From: Pogona vitticeps
Lineage: Eukaryota; Chordata; Lepidosauria; Squamata; Agamidae
NCBI RefSeq assembly: GCF_051106095.1
Contig: NC_135786.1
Location: forward strand, 142,154,001-142,218,000
Direction: 5' to 3'
DNA: 64,000 nucleotides
The notes under the pieces were generated by a model that was not told the DNA's origin, made no database searches, and worked only from the letters and a program-made list of their open reading frames with translations. Made by a program: the position numbers and the translations under genes. Numbering within the stretch: position 1 is the first letter of the stretch; every line of letters begins with the position of its first letter. Shown here piece after piece: positions 46,740-60,000 of the stretch.

Positions 46740-47329
46740 CCACCTGATAGCATATCGCACTGTGAAGGTTGTCTGCAACCAATCAGAATGTCTGCAGCAG
46801 GTTTCTGGGAATTTTTAAACTGTAACAGTATCTCTAAGCCAATGAGGACCCATCTTCTGCACCATGCAATCTTTGTGAGATTGCGAATGAGCTACTGATG
46901 CCCTTCATCTTGGATTGTGTCTGTCTGTCTCAATTTTGGGTTTGTTCCTTTTTTTGTCCACCTTCATTTTTGAATTTTGGGAGTTCTTTCCCATTCCCTT
47001 TATTTTTGCCACTTCCTGTTTGGTCTATCTGCTGCTGTTGGACTCAAGAACAGAACACAACAAGAAAAATATCCCTATATTTTACTGGTTTTAGTTGGGG
47101 AAGGGACTTTGATTGTATTTTTTTGTACCTTAATCTGCTTTCTTGCCTTTCTTGGTTTTTGGGAGAGAGCTTTGTGAGTTCTATTAATTTTGGTTCCCAG
47201 CCCTCACTACATGTGTGTGTGTGGGGGGGGGCTGTTTCTCATGCTCAGTTTTTTTAAAAACAATGCTGTTTAGTTAGTTTTAAAAGCAACAAAATCATGT
47301 TGCTCAGCATTGTTAACTAAACTAGATTG
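46740..47329. other. Non-coding stretch, possibly LTR-like
   Basis: Two CCAAT-like sites (about 46780 and 46838) follow the tract described at 46.49 kb. No AATAAA or right LTR end could be fixed. Confidence 0.25.
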
Positions 47330-47520
47330 GGCCCACTGACGCAATGCTGGTTTGGTGAGTGAATTCCTTCATCATTTCAATTGATTCAAATGGGCTTACT
47401 CTAACTGCAACTTGTTTTAGCATAGTCACAGAGTAGATTCATTTGAATCAATTGAACTGATACAGGAATTGATTAATGGGTCTATTCTAATGCAATTTAA
47501 TTTGCTGAACAGCAGGAGTT
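47330..47520. mobile_element. Old hAT-type MITE remnant
   Basis: GGGTCTATTCTAATGCAATT and TTGCTGAACAGCAGGA match the right part of the MITE at 17516-17656. Left part diverged. Confidence 0.4.
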
Positions 47521-49455
47521 TGGCTATTGCCATTTATATATTTGGGTGGTTGTTTTTTCAGGCACTGTTTTGTCTGGACTTTGTGATCATGCCAGTGTGC
47601 TACTCAGTTGTATGAATATGATAATAGTAACTACAGAGCCTGCCTGAATTGGTCTGATGATTATTTCTTTTAACATGTGCTGTTGCCTGCTGTTGGAGTA
47701 GATTGATTTTCTGTTGTATCTCTGCTGCACGAGTTTTGGACCAGGCAGAAACCTCTCCTTGTGGCAGAAATGTGATGTTATTGCACCTCTTGTGCCATTT
47801 GATCTTAGGGATCTCCCAACAAGGTGATTGTCAAGCAATAAAAAGAATTCTAAAAGAGATACTACCAAGCTAATATTAAAATAATCCACATCGCAACTTT
47901 TTCAAATGCCATTATTGAAACTGTGTAATACCATTATGTAATGTATAATTCACTTCCAATTTGTATTGCATCTAGTACAATGTTGAATGAGTGGGAAACA
48001 ATGTTTTTCTTAACAGATTTTGTTTTTGTTTTCTCTTCCTTCGGTCTAAAACATAACATGTTTTCTTAGTCAATACTAAAATCTCCAGTCGCATATATTC
48101 GTCCACAGACAATTGATTTCTGTCTTCCCAGTACTTGACTCCATCCCTATAGGGTGTAGGCCTATAGTTCTCTCCACCTTCAACAGAAACAAAAGTGATA
48201 GTATGACCTAAATTTATGACCAACATAAAAACAAAAGATTTGAGATTAGCAGTAGAGAAAGTAACATTATTTCTGCAACATGCTCTATTTATAGAGCATT
48301 CATATATATAAATGTTGGTGTCAGTTACTCTCTATTGGGTGAAATCTTTTTGAAGTAACTGTGCGTGCAGAAGACTGATGACAATGGCAGGAGCCACTTT
48401 TTGAGATTAAACACTTCCTACCTCTGTCATGCAACTCCCACAGCTCCTGTATAATCCTTTTCACTGTGGGGAAGCCATGAGAGCAGTGGGCCAAGAGAAG
48501 GAAGTATGTAACTGTTGGAAATCCTGCCTTCAGGATGACATAATTGCAAACTGTAATTTTCTGTTAAAAAATTGTGGTTAGAAAAGAGGACATCATCCTT
48601 CTATCCTGTATCTCACATATTTTCCACATGGAAACTGCAGGACAGAAGTAGGATTTTTTTTTTGAAAAAAGCATCCTCTACTGATGATGTCATCAGTCTT
48701 CCACAGAAATACTTATGCCAACATGATTCCATCTTCTACTACAGTACCTCCCTTTATCCTGAAAATACAAGAAAAAGATGTCCTCCCAGAGCCCTTAGGG
48801 TTTCCAAATATCTTCAGTCATATAATGATTTCATCTCTCTTGTTTCAGAAACTTTTACAAATTGCTTTAGCATCCCTCTTATCAAGCACAGCCTTCATCC
48901 AACAAACCCATCTTGTCAGAAAGACAACAATCACTGAAAGATTTTAACCAGCGTAGTGAAAGACTGGAACAAGAGGGATAAAATGGCTCTATTCTGTATT
49001 CTTATCATATCTATTTGAAAAGCTATTTTACTGAATTTATGTCTTACTGAAATATTTATTTTCCTCATTCTTTTTTCATAAAAATACAAGATGTCTCTCC
49101 TACTAGTTTCTCAGTGACACTCAAACTAATTATTAGACATATTTATGGTGTGATGAGATTTTTCACCTTAAAATATTCTGGTTGAGGGGGCAGACATTCC
49201 TCCCACACTCTGGAAACCTGTAGGAGCACATGATTCGATTGTTCCCATTTGCTGCTCTTCTCATCTAAAAGTGCAATGCTAAACCCTAACTTAGATTATG
49301 TACTGACTCCTCATTTCATCACTTCAATAACTCCTAAAGGTTTTTCCAATTATGAGGCCCACTTACTGATGCCTATAACCCACAGCATTTCCAGCTATCA
49401 TTGTCATAAATTAGAGATTATGGTACCTGTAATCTACCAGTATCAGTGGGCTCAC
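47521..49455. other. Unannotated stretch
   Basis: AT-rich, no recognised gene. ORFs at 48572-48947 overlap in two frames and show no family motif. Confidence 0.4.
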
Positions 49456-49466
49456 AGTCAGGAAAC

Positions 49467-49876
49467 TGTTAGGCATTCTTCAGTCTTGAAAGACTATGGT
49501 AACGTGGTCTGTATGGAGGACTTAGAACAGCATCTAGTGTGGCTGAGGAGGCCAATTCGAGAGTGACAATCTCTTCCACACTGAAGACAAATCCAATCTG
49601 TCCCCTGTCCAGCTCCCTGGTTTTGCTGCTTTTGCGACTTCCTCTTTGCCTCGGCCTGCTGGACAAGGGTCTCTTCAAATTGGGAGAGGCCGTGATGCAA
49701 CGCCTGCCTCCAGGCTGAACGCTCAGATGTCAGGGTTTCCCATCTGTTGAGGTCTATTCCTAAGGCCTTCAGATCCCGATTGCAGATATCCTTGTATCAC
49801 AGCTGTGGTCTCCCCCTGGGGGGATTTCCCTGCACTAATTCCCCATACAGGAGATCCTTTGGAATATACGATGATG
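49467..49876 (-). mobile_element. 5'-truncated LINE 3' end, same family as 7385-8365
   Basis: 410 bp flanked by AGTCAGGAAAC on both sides (49456-49466, 49877-49887), an 11-bp target duplication that fixes both ends. On the minus strand it encodes the C-terminal part including CLQCGRDCHSRIGLLSHTR, with a frame change upstream, and ends with the same CATAGTCTTTCAAGACTGAA 3' UTR as the 7.4-kb copy. Confidence 0.9.
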
Positions 49877-49887
49877 AGTCAGGAAAC

Positions 49888-52300
49888 ATTGCTGTATAAA
49901 ATATACAATTCCACAGAAAAAATTACTTGACTTTTGTGCTAGGTATCCAGCAATATTATTCACATCTCCTACCAAGCTGCTTGCATCTTTGTGCTCAAAC
50001 ATGAATTCTACTGTGGCATCTATTAGAACCTTCCTACAGACTGAATAACCTAAATTTAAAACATATCTATAGACTCTTCTCCAGCACTGCATTTTTCTAT
50101 TTCCTTCCAGTGTATACATCTCTGATAGCAATCCTCACTGGATTCTGGAGGCCTTATATTTACAGTATGTAGTTCTTGTCTTGAACTGTAAGTTTTCCAA
50201 CTGGAATACATTTTGGCTGAACAAAATCTGGAGGATACAATTACAAGTTGCATATAAAGGAAAAACATACACCAATAATTTGTCTGAAACTACTATAAAG
50301 TTATAACCTTGGAAACAGAATACGGGAAACCACCAAACATATGTTGGTCACCTGTTGCACAAAAGGAAGTGGGACTGGGATATCATTCAGCCAGATTTTG
50401 GAAGGTTTTCGTTCCCAGTACAGATGACTGGGTGTGCTGTGCACTGGGCTGCATGCGGGAGAAGCGCTTCAAATCCATGTAAATTCCTTGGGGATGAACA
50501 ACCAAATATCTTCCAGGTGCATGGACATTAGAGTGCACACTGAAAGGCATTTTGAGTATTTTGTGTCACGAAGCAATAGAACATAGGAAACTTGTAGAAA
50601 AACAGCCCTGACAATTGCTTTGTGTTTAGATGAGAAGTGGTCAACTCATTAAATAAAATAGGAGTCTGGTTTTCGGAGTCTCTCTTGCTTGGTATCTCAT
50701 TTTGAATGGTAGTGAGCACAAAAGAGTATCCAGTAGACCACCTTGATTGCTGACATTGATGTTGTCAATGTCCAGGCAACCCTTTGCTATGTAAAGTTTA
50801 GCATACCTTTTCCTGCTGGCAGTGTGGGGACAGTACTGTGCAGCAATAGTGAGCCATTTCCTGGCTTTTTGAATCAGGGGTACAGAAGCACAATGTCCCA
50901 CATTCATAAGCTCATGTTGTTGTTTTTTTGCTTTCTTTTTTAAAAAGAACTGATGCACAGTAATTACGATATTGCTAAATGGTGTTCAGTCCATGTCAGC
51001 TAAGGAGTCCCTTCGCAGAGTAGGAGCTACCAGTAGGTCCTTGCCTTTCACCCTCACAGAGCCCAGAAAAAAATGCCTTCGCTCAGTAACCAAAACCTGA
51101 TTGAATGCCAGTAGATGAGGGGAGGGAAAGAATAGCAGGTGACACAAAAACTTTTTGACTCAGAGATATGGCATTCAGTGAGATTAATCTGAGATGAAAG
51201 TACACCTCCCAAGTAATTTACATTTGATGCTGCTGAAAGCAGACTTATGTACATCATAATTCATATCCTCTGCTGAGTAATAAAAATACTTGAGAGTATT
51301 TAAAAAATGAAAAGGAAAATGTTTCACTGTGGGAAGAGTTAAGCAAAAACAACTGCTCTTTAGCATGTATCAGTAAAAAGACAAAGCTGAATATCTAGCT
51401 GAGGTTGTGAAGTGAAGAAATGAACTTTGTTACAACAAACTGAAACACTAATAGTGAAAACTGTTTCTTATACACATACATACATACAAGTGCACACACT
51501 CAAGGTGTGGAAAAAATGCACAGTGACTATTCTGTTTGAATGACAGATGTGATGAACTGCACTTCAAAATAGGTAGGGAACCAGATAAAACATGATTAAT
51601 CAGGTAATATAGTGCTAACAGAAACTACCTCTGTCCATGAGGTGGATCCCCTCCCTAGCTCTCCTTCAAGGCTACTAAGGCTTCAGCAATTAAGTGAACA
51701 AGTGTCAACCCTGGCTTTCCACTTTCTGCCTTATTCCAGATAACATAACGGGTCCAAGCATATGAACCTATCAGCTCTTTCCCAATTCCTCTGCCCTTGC
51801 TCCTTTTTATATTAGCATTTTATTAATTTTTCAGTATATCTACATTCTGTTTGTGCTTGTTAAACATCATGTTACATGGGTTGCTTATAATTATTTGTTT
51901 TTGAATCTTGGTGTCTTCTTAGTTGTCTCTTCAAAATCTATACCTTTTTAAGCATTTGAACCAATCATGTGTATATTTTAGTGTACAATATTGGCTACTA
52001 TCATAATATAGCTCTCATAGTATACATTGTTCTCAAAATCCTCTAGTAAAATACCTAAAAGAAGCAATTCTAGTTTCAAATCTATATAATTCTGAGGCAA
52101 TTTAACTGACTGACTTTGTATTTCATACCAATAATAACTAAATAGATTCCTAATGCATAGCAAATGTTATCTAAAGTATTTTATATAGATTTTCTTTATC
52201 TAATTGTTTGGCCATTTCTATCTCCACATTTTCTGTCATGTCTATATCAATATCATATCTAATATATATTAATTAAGTACTATTTGTTTTACCTCACCTT
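49888..52300. other. Long unannotated stretch
   Basis: No gene or repeat recognised. Ends at the BovB target copy AAGAACCACC (52301-52310). Confidence 0.4.
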
Positions 52301-52310
52301 AAGAACCACC

Positions 52311-52684
52311 TATGCTTTGAATTGTGGTGCTAGATGAGACTCTTGAGAGTCCCCTGGACTGCAAGGAGAACAAACCTATGCATTCTAAAGGAAATTAACC
52401 CTGAGTGCTCACTGGAAGGACAGATCCTGAAGCTGAGGCTCCAGTACTTTGGCCATCTCATGAGAAGAGAAGACTCCCTGGAAAAGACCTTGATGCTGGG
52501 AAAGTGTGAAGGCAAGAGGAGAAGGGGACGACCGAGGATGAGATGGTTGGACAGTGTCATTGAAGCTACCAACATGAATTTGATCCAACTTCGTGAGGCA
52601 GTGGAAGACAGGAGGGCCTGGCATGCTCTGGTCCATGGGGTCACAAAGAGTCGGACACAACTAAACGACTAAACAACAACAAAA
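52311..52684 (+). mobile_element. BovB LINE 3' end with target duplication
   Basis: 374 bp bounded by AAGAACCACC on both sides (52301-52310, 52685-52694). The C-terminal ORF2 tail is open for 112 codons (RLLRVPWTARR, LQYFGHLMRREDSLEKTLML, RRGRPRMRWLD, HGVTKSRTQLND), then the TCACAAAGAGTCGGACAC end and ACAACAACAAA tail. It is better preserved than the copies at 3.7 and 20.3 kb, hence probably the youngest of the three. Confidence 0.95.
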
Positions 52685-52694
52685 AAGAACCACC

Positions 52695-53148
52695 ATGTTA
52701 TGCCTTTACCCTGATTAGTTATCTTTTATTTCAGTTTAATTCCATTTTCTAATGTATAAGATATATCCTCTTACAGTTCCAGAAGTTAGGTGCATACATG
52801 CTTTCAACGTTGAGAGCCATCTTAATATTTTTCCCTTTACATCTCTAAGTGACTCCTTCTCTTGTTTGTCTTTTCCCAATTCTTATTCTTATCTTTAAAA
52901 ATTCTGTTGTCCCTTGAATTGTCTGAGATCATTTTATGCACTTGGTCTACCACCAATAGATCTTCCAGGCTATTTTTAATTAAACCTGCTAGTTCTTTCT
53001 CTTTATCTTCCCTTAGCACACCTAGGACTCTTTGTCTCCAGAGTTAGAATTAGATCTCCTAAATTTTCTCCCCTGATTTCCTCCAGCTCCTTCTTTGATT
53101 GGCATGCATCATCCACCACCCTCACATTTCCTTGTTCATTAGTCTTTT
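52695..53148. other. Non-coding stretch
   Basis: Pyrimidine-rich; nothing recognised. Confidence 0.4.
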
Positions 53149-53153
53149 TATTT

Positions 53154-53200
<47 letters not shown>

Positions 53201-53203
53201 TAT

Positions 53204-53259
<56 letters not shown>

Positions 53260-53302
53260 TATCCCACCTATCTAGTCAATTAAGACCACTCTCGGCTGTC
53301 TC
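53149..53302 (-). mobile_element. (TTTA)n array with L2/CR1-type LINE 3' end
   Basis: About 105 bp of TTTA units precede TATCCCACCTATCTAGTC and GACCACTCTCGGC, the last ~40 bp of the squamate LINE tail on the minus strand. Confidence 0.7.
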
Positions 53303-55620
53303 CTGTTGAATATAGTTCTTTCTTAACTGCTCATTGAATAATTTCACCTTTTGGTTGTGGGATCTCACTATTTCTAAAATTGCTAGAAGGGTAGATTTTG
53401 TTTCATCCCAAAATTTTCCTTGTTGTAGTATTATGTCCCAAGATGTCAAATAATTGTATTCCAATTGAAATATGTCCAGTTGCTTAAGGTAGTCAGACCA
53501 GCACCATCTATAGTTGCTTCAATAAGTCCACTTTAATATACTGATCATCTTTAGGGTTAAATTTGAATCCAGTCTCAAATGTAAATTGACAGTCCAGTTC
53601 ACTCAATGTCTGTATTCATGGCCTGAGTTTTTTTTGTAATCCAGCCCTGGAAATGGTCCATTCCAGTATTAATTCTATCCCGGCCTGTATTCCAGTCAGG
53701 TTCAGATCTCAGGATATATCCAAATATTTTTATTGGTCCACATAGGGCCACATTATCCAGATATATAGGCCAAGATGAATGGTCCTTGTTCAGATCTCAA
53801 CAAAGTACAATTTAAAAATTCCACTTTGGCAGGATTAGTCTTTCCAGGGTTAATTTGTCTATGCTGCAGTCAGTTCTCGGGAGGTGGGGAAGGAAGTTTC
53901 AACAAATTCTAAGCTTAAAACTGCCATAGAGTGTTCATGGTCATTGTTCTGGGCTTTTCGCCAACGCTGTAGATAGCCATAAAATAAACAATTTTAAGTC
54001 CCAGAGTTGTTTAGCTAATGATGATTTTAAGAGAAAGATTTCTTAAATTTCTAATGCCAAAGTAATATCAAACTTCCTTCCTTGAAGTATAATTAAATGT
54101 CTAATTAGTGTCCAATTTATTTTCTTTGTGCCTCTTTGTATCTCCTTCCCTCTCTCCAGATTCACCGCTGCTCTATAAGTGATGGGGATAAGAGTCGCTG
54201 ATTCCTGTTACAGGGATTGTTTTGTCCAGGGATAATCATAAAGCAGTATAGTTATAAAATATTATCTCATGCAGTGGTAACAATGATGTTAATTAGCTGA
54301 TTTATCACTTCTCTATTGCTGGCTGCCAACAACTTGCAAGCGAGCTATTCAGCTGTTTGTTTCCGCCCACTGGTTGATTGGGAGATTCCTGGATCAAACG
54401 GGGGTAACTGCCGTCTTCCCCCCCCATGATCAACAGGCTTCTATCCCAATTCACCACCACTTCAGGGTAGTTTTAACCCCCTGGGGGGTCCCAAACAGGT
54501 CAGAATTCAGCCCAGGAGATGGAGCTCCATATTCCTGCTGCTGTCCTTGTTTTTTTGATACATTACCTTTGCACAAGCACAACACACACACAGATACCTT
54601 CTCATTCAGGCACTGAGCTCTGGCATCAGGTGGAGAAATCTGAAGAGCTAATACTCCTGCTAATATTTTCTTCAGCACTCACCTTCCATAATGTTATATT
54701 CCTATTGAAATTATATTAATAATTTAAAAAAACCTACTACTTTAGACTTACCACTACAGAAACGTTTTGGGTCTATGACTCAGAATTTTGTTAAGGAAGC
54801 AAAGCAGCTAGAGTTGATTATCTAGAGCTCATTATATTTTAAGAAAAGCTAATTTGACAGGCTTGTGGAGAATGCTGACTATTGCTATTAGGAAAACTGC
54901 TAAGCCTGTTACCAATGTTTAATAGGATAAATAACTTTCAAAACGTATCTACAGACATGGTAGCTTGCACAACAATGTGTTACAAATAGGATTTTCAACC
55001 AGCACTCTGCATTTACTGTATTTTGTTGGTAAGATACAGCAGTTCTACCCCCTTTTTGCATCTAATTACCATAAAAGAAGTCAGGGAATCATCCAAATTT
55101 AAATCCAAATTTTGAGGATTTCTGGAATGAGGCTAGGCAAGAAGTTCAGGAGAGGAAGGCGGGGAGAGTAATACAGTAATAATTTTAGAAGGCTCCTTTC
55201 TTGTCCATCTGAGTGTCCTTCTGCAGATCAAAAAAGGAATAGCAGGGTTTTAATGAATAATTTGAATTTGGTGCCTAATCTTCAACAACACCGAAGACTA
55301 AATGAGATATGGAAGCTCAGTTAAGGAAGGTCAATTAAGAACTTGATTTAAAGACTGCCTGGTCAGCAACACCCCAAAACCAAAGACTTGGAAGTGTGTC
55401 TTTATGCTGTCTTGGAGGAAGACCCTTCAAGGAGAATCCCAAAATGGTGGTGTGTGACAGACAGACAAGGTGGAGAGCCAAGGATAAATTCAAAGGCCAG
55501 TGAGATAGTGTTCTACTTTTCAGAGGCTGATGGGGGACTTTTATAGTCTGAAGGCTACAGCACACAACATAGGGCAAATACATTACTAAAAGGAAAAGGA
55601 AAATGACATTCTAAATCAAA
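53303..55620. other. Long unannotated stretch
   Basis: No recognised gene or repeat; ORFs are short and without motifs. Confidence 0.4.
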
Positions 55621-55625
55621 GGTGG

Positions 55626-56027
55626 TGTTAAGGTATATAATTTTTATATAGCCTGAACATAATATGTGTGTGTGCAGAACAAGAATAAGATGACGTCATT
55701 CCTTCATCCCTGGCTGATGCAATCCACTGCAATATGAAGATTGCCACACCTGTGTGCATGAAGTCACCTCAGACGGGATTGGACCAGACTGATACCAGAA
55801 TTGTATTTAAGAAATGAACACTGTACAGTCTTTCTCTTCTCCTGTATACTGATGTCTGCATGTCATGCTGCTGGTTTGAATACTGAGCCACTGAAGTGCT
55901 GTATGTATGTATATCCTGTATATATTTTGTAAATACACTGCTGAAAAGAAGAAGCTGTTGTGTTCGTTTATCTGCGCTTTACTCTGCGAGAGACAAGATA
56001 AAGTCACAGACGCACACTCCCTTAACA
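55626..56027 (+). repeat. Copia 5' LTR
   Basis: 402 bp. TGACGTCA, a CRE-type activator site, occurs at about 55691-55698, and TATTTAAG at about 55803 is a candidate TATA element. Confidence 0.95.
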
Positions 56028-56029
56028 GA

Positions 56030-56060
56030 GGTTATGCGCCCAGCAACGTTTCGCTGCGCT
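56030..56060 (+). promoter_or_regulatory. Primer binding site, internal initiator tRNA-Met type
   Basis: Two bases after the LTR, GGTTATGCGCCCAGCA and then CGCTGCGC match the complement of the anticodon-arm-to-D-arm part of vertebrate initiator tRNA-Met (GGTTATGGGCCCAGCA...CGCTGCGC), about 25 of 30 positions, recalled from memory. Drosophila copia is known to prime from such a tRNA half. Confidence 0.75.
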
Positions 56061-56090
56061 AAAACCGGGAGGTGGTGAGTAAATGAGTAA

Positions 56091-56940
56091 ATGAAAGAGG
56101 AGGAGAGCCTAAGCAGCAGTGATAGTGAGTCAGAAACCAGTTCGTCTGTAAACCCGGGGAAGGGAAGGATACAGAGAGCTGCAAGGATGGCATACAGCAC
56201 GGGAGGAAATATAGGTGGCCTGGCCATAAATAGACTGAATGAAAATAATTATAGAACGTGGGCAGTCAAAGCCGAGATGTTGCTGAGGAAGGAATCTCTG
56301 TGGCGCTATGTTAGAGCCCCCCCAGCGCAGCCCAGTGAGGAGGAAGAGGCAGAGCATGAGAGAGCTTTAGCCACGATCATTTTGGCCATTGAAGATTCGC
56401 TTCTGACCCACATTCAAGGAATGACAACAGCAAAAGCAGTTTGGGATAAACTAAAAGGCATTTATCAGAGGGAGACGACAGGCACAAAGATTTCTCTTAC
56501 CAGGAGGTTGTTCCAATGCAGGATGAAACTGGATGAGTGTGCTTCGGAACACTTAAAGAATATGAAGGACATGTTTAATCAACTGCAATTAATGAATGTT
56601 GTCTTCCCTCAGGAACAGCGCGTGTATATTTTGCTAAGTTCTCTGAATGATGATTACTCCATGCTGGAACAAGTTTGGAAAGCATGCCAGAAACGGAGCT
56701 TTCAGGAGAATATGTGACAAACCGAATTCTGCAGGAGGAACAGCATTTAAAACAAAGAATGCTAAACAAAAAAGCAAGCCACGTGTGTGCTGACCACGAG
56801 AGACAGACATACTCTGATGGCAGCGTGCCCAGGAGGCGGACGGACGGAGAACAAAGAGGAAGAGTGATGATGTCGAAAGCCTGTTTCCTCTGCGGACCCA
56901 CCAATCTCCTGCAACGGAACTGTGACAAAAGCGGAAGTCC
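56091..56940 (+). CDS. Copia gag region
   Basis: Opens with an acidic serine-rich leader, then the copia-type capsid: INRLNENNYRTWAVKAEMLL, ATIILAIEDSLLTHIQGM, AVWDKLKGIYQRE, SLTRRLFQCRMKLDE and LSSLNDDYSMLEQVW, the UBN2-like gag fold. A cysteine-rich knuckle-like segment (CFLCGPTNLLQRNC) follows near 56880. Gag packages the element RNA into cytoplasmic particles. The region looks broken. Confidence 0.85.
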
Positions 56941-57066
56941 TCCAAGCAACAGAGACGGCAGAAAGAAAGTCTCCAAACGGTTTCAACAAAGAGACGACAT
57001 GAGGCCGGTCTTCTTGGTTACCAGAGGAACGAGGGACAAAGTTCACAGCAAGACAAAAGCAGTGGA

Positions 57067-60000
57067 GTGGCTGTAGGGCACTTGACTAATAACAAAGATT
57101 TGTTTTGTCTTTTAGATGAAACCAGCCTCAGAAGTGTGATGATGGCAAATTCACAAGAGACGGCCGTCGAAGGACAAGGAACTGTTTACATTCCTTCGTT
57201 GAAAACTGAGATAAGTGGGGTATTTTACGCTCCTGAATTGTCGTTTAATATAATAAGTGTATCAGCGTTGGCTGAGCAAGGGTTCACTGTCACTTTTGAG
57301 AAACAGGAGTGTATAATTAAGAAAAATGGTAAAATAGTTGCAAAAGTGAAGCAAGAAAATAATCTGTACATGTTAAAGAGCCAGAAACATGAAAGTGCAC
57401 ATATGATACATACAAACAAACCACAACATGATAACTGTATACATTTATTGCATAGGAGGATGGGTCATGTAAATTTTAGATCATTACAGAAAATGGAACA
57501 TTTTGCCAGGGATATAAACATAAAGGAATGCAAAAATTACTTGGACTGTGATGTCTGTAAAAGAAGCAAGACAAATGTGGCCCCAAAAGGGAGGAAAAGT
57601 GACAGAGTCACAACCAGGCCATTTGAATTAGTTCATGCAGATTTAATGGGACCATTTCCTCCATCATTAGGAGGAGCGAAATATGCAATGGTTCTAGTGG
57701 ATGATTTTACAAGGTTTTCTTATTGTTATACACTAAAATCTAAAACAGAAGTGTTTGAAACATTTAGAAAATGGTTGTTTTCAGTAGAGAGGAGATTTGG
57801 CCACAAGGTGGCGCAGTTGCAAACGGATCGAGGTACGGAGTTTACAAACACTAGGTTTCAAAGATGGTTAGAAAGTCTGGGAATTAGACATAGAAAAACG
57901 AGCCCATATAGCCCATTTCAGAATGGTGTTGCTGAGAGACGGAACAGAGTGTTACAAGAGATGAAAAATGCATTGTTGGCAGACTCTGGGTTGCGTCACG
58001 GTCTGTGGAGTGAAGCGATACTAACCTCTAACTTTTTGGTTAACAGAGTTTATTCTTCCTCGATAGATGACACATCATATTTCATGTTATACGGTAAGAA
58101 ACCATGTTTAAAATATTTGAGGGTGTTTGGATGCACGGCATGGGTGCATATCCCGAAACAACTCAGAAGAAAAGGTAAAAATAAAACAAGAAAAATGACA
58201 TTTGTAGGGTATGAACCCAATTCAAAGGCATACCGGTTTTTTGATGGGGATAGAAGTGTGATAATCTCTAGGTCAGCCAGTTTTAATGAAGGGGAAAACT
58301 GGGACCAAGTACATGCAAACTCACAGTTATACATCCCTCTACACGAAAGAAAAAGTCAATTAAGACAGACAGGAACACATAAGCAAGGCGTGGAGTCCTG
58401 TGCTGATGATGAAGAAGGAGGAGCTACTACAGATGATGATGAAGAAGAAAAAGAAGATAGTGATGAGGAAGCACACACAAGTAGTCAGATAGAAACACAC
58501 ACAAATGCACATGGTCCCAGAAGGTCCCAGAGGGCAAATAAAGGTGTGCCACCCAGTAGATATGGAGTGGGTGGTATTACAGTGTGTAATGTTTATATTG
58601 AGCCCAGAAACTATAAAGATGTTTTGAAGCTTCCTGATTATGAGAAGAATAAATGGTTAGAGGCCATGGAGGAGGAGATGAAGTCCATGGAGGAACATCA
58701 AGTGTTCACTGAAACCAAACTACCAGCAGAGCATAAGGTAATAGGTAGTAAGTGGGTGTTCAAAAGAAAATTGCAAAATGATGGAAACTACAGATATAAA
58801 GCAAGATTGGTTGCACAAGGTTTTACACAGAAAAGGTTTATACATTATGATGAGGTATTTTCCCCGACAGTCAGGTCCGAGACATTGAGAACAACGCTTG
58901 CCTTTGCTGTCAGTAAAAATTATGTAATTTACCACTACGATATAACAACTGCATACTTAAACGCAGACTTAAAGGAAGAGTTATATATGGCAAAAGCACC
59001 AGGTTTTGAGGGTACTAAACCAGAACTAGTGTACAGGCTAAACAAGGCAATTTATGGTTTGAAACAATCTGCTAAAAATTGGAATGATTGTTTACACCAA
59101 GTTTTGATGAAACTAGGATACAAGAACGGTCTAGCAGACCCTTGTTTATATACCAAGAAAGTTGGGAATGATTTAAATATACTTCTGGCGTATGTTGATG
59201 ACCTATGTTTTATAGCAAAAGATCAGAGCCAAGTAGAGTTGTTTGAAAAACAATTTAAAAAGGAATTCAAATTTAAAAATCTAGGACCAATACAAAATTA
59301 TCTGGGTGTACAAATAAAGAAAACAGAACATGGACTTGAATTAAGTCAAGAACACAAAATAAAACAAATGTTAGAAAAATATTGTATGGGAGAGTGCAAG
59401 AATGTAAGTACTTCCATGACAGTGGATTTTCAAAAGGAAGATGAAATAAGTAAAGATTTTGAAAACAAAGAATTATATCACTCAGCAATAGGGAGTCTCA
59501 TGTACCTAGCGAACTGGACGCGCCCGGACATAGCGGCGTCAATAAACATACTCAGTAGATATATAGAAAAACCTAGTGAAAAACACTGGCAAGGATTAAA
59601 AAGGATTTTTAGATACCTAAAGGGAACATATAATTATCATCTAACTTTGCAACCATCAAAAAATTTAAAACTGTCAGCTTATGTGGATAGTGACTGGGCC
59701 AACGATGAAAAAGACAGAAAATCTATGACTGGATTTGTCATAAAATTTGGAAGTAATATAGTTGGTTGGAAATCTCGAAAGCAGAATTCTGTAGCAATCT
59801 CAACTTCTGAAGCAGAGTTTGCTGCATTGTCAGATTTATGCTCTGAATTAATTTGGTACAAACAATTAATAAAAGACTTAAAGTGCAAAACAGATAATGC
59901 AATAAAAGTAATGGAAGATAATACCACTTGTATACAAATGGCCAAAACAGATAGAGTAAAAAACAGGAGCAAACATGTTGATATTAAATATCATAACGTA

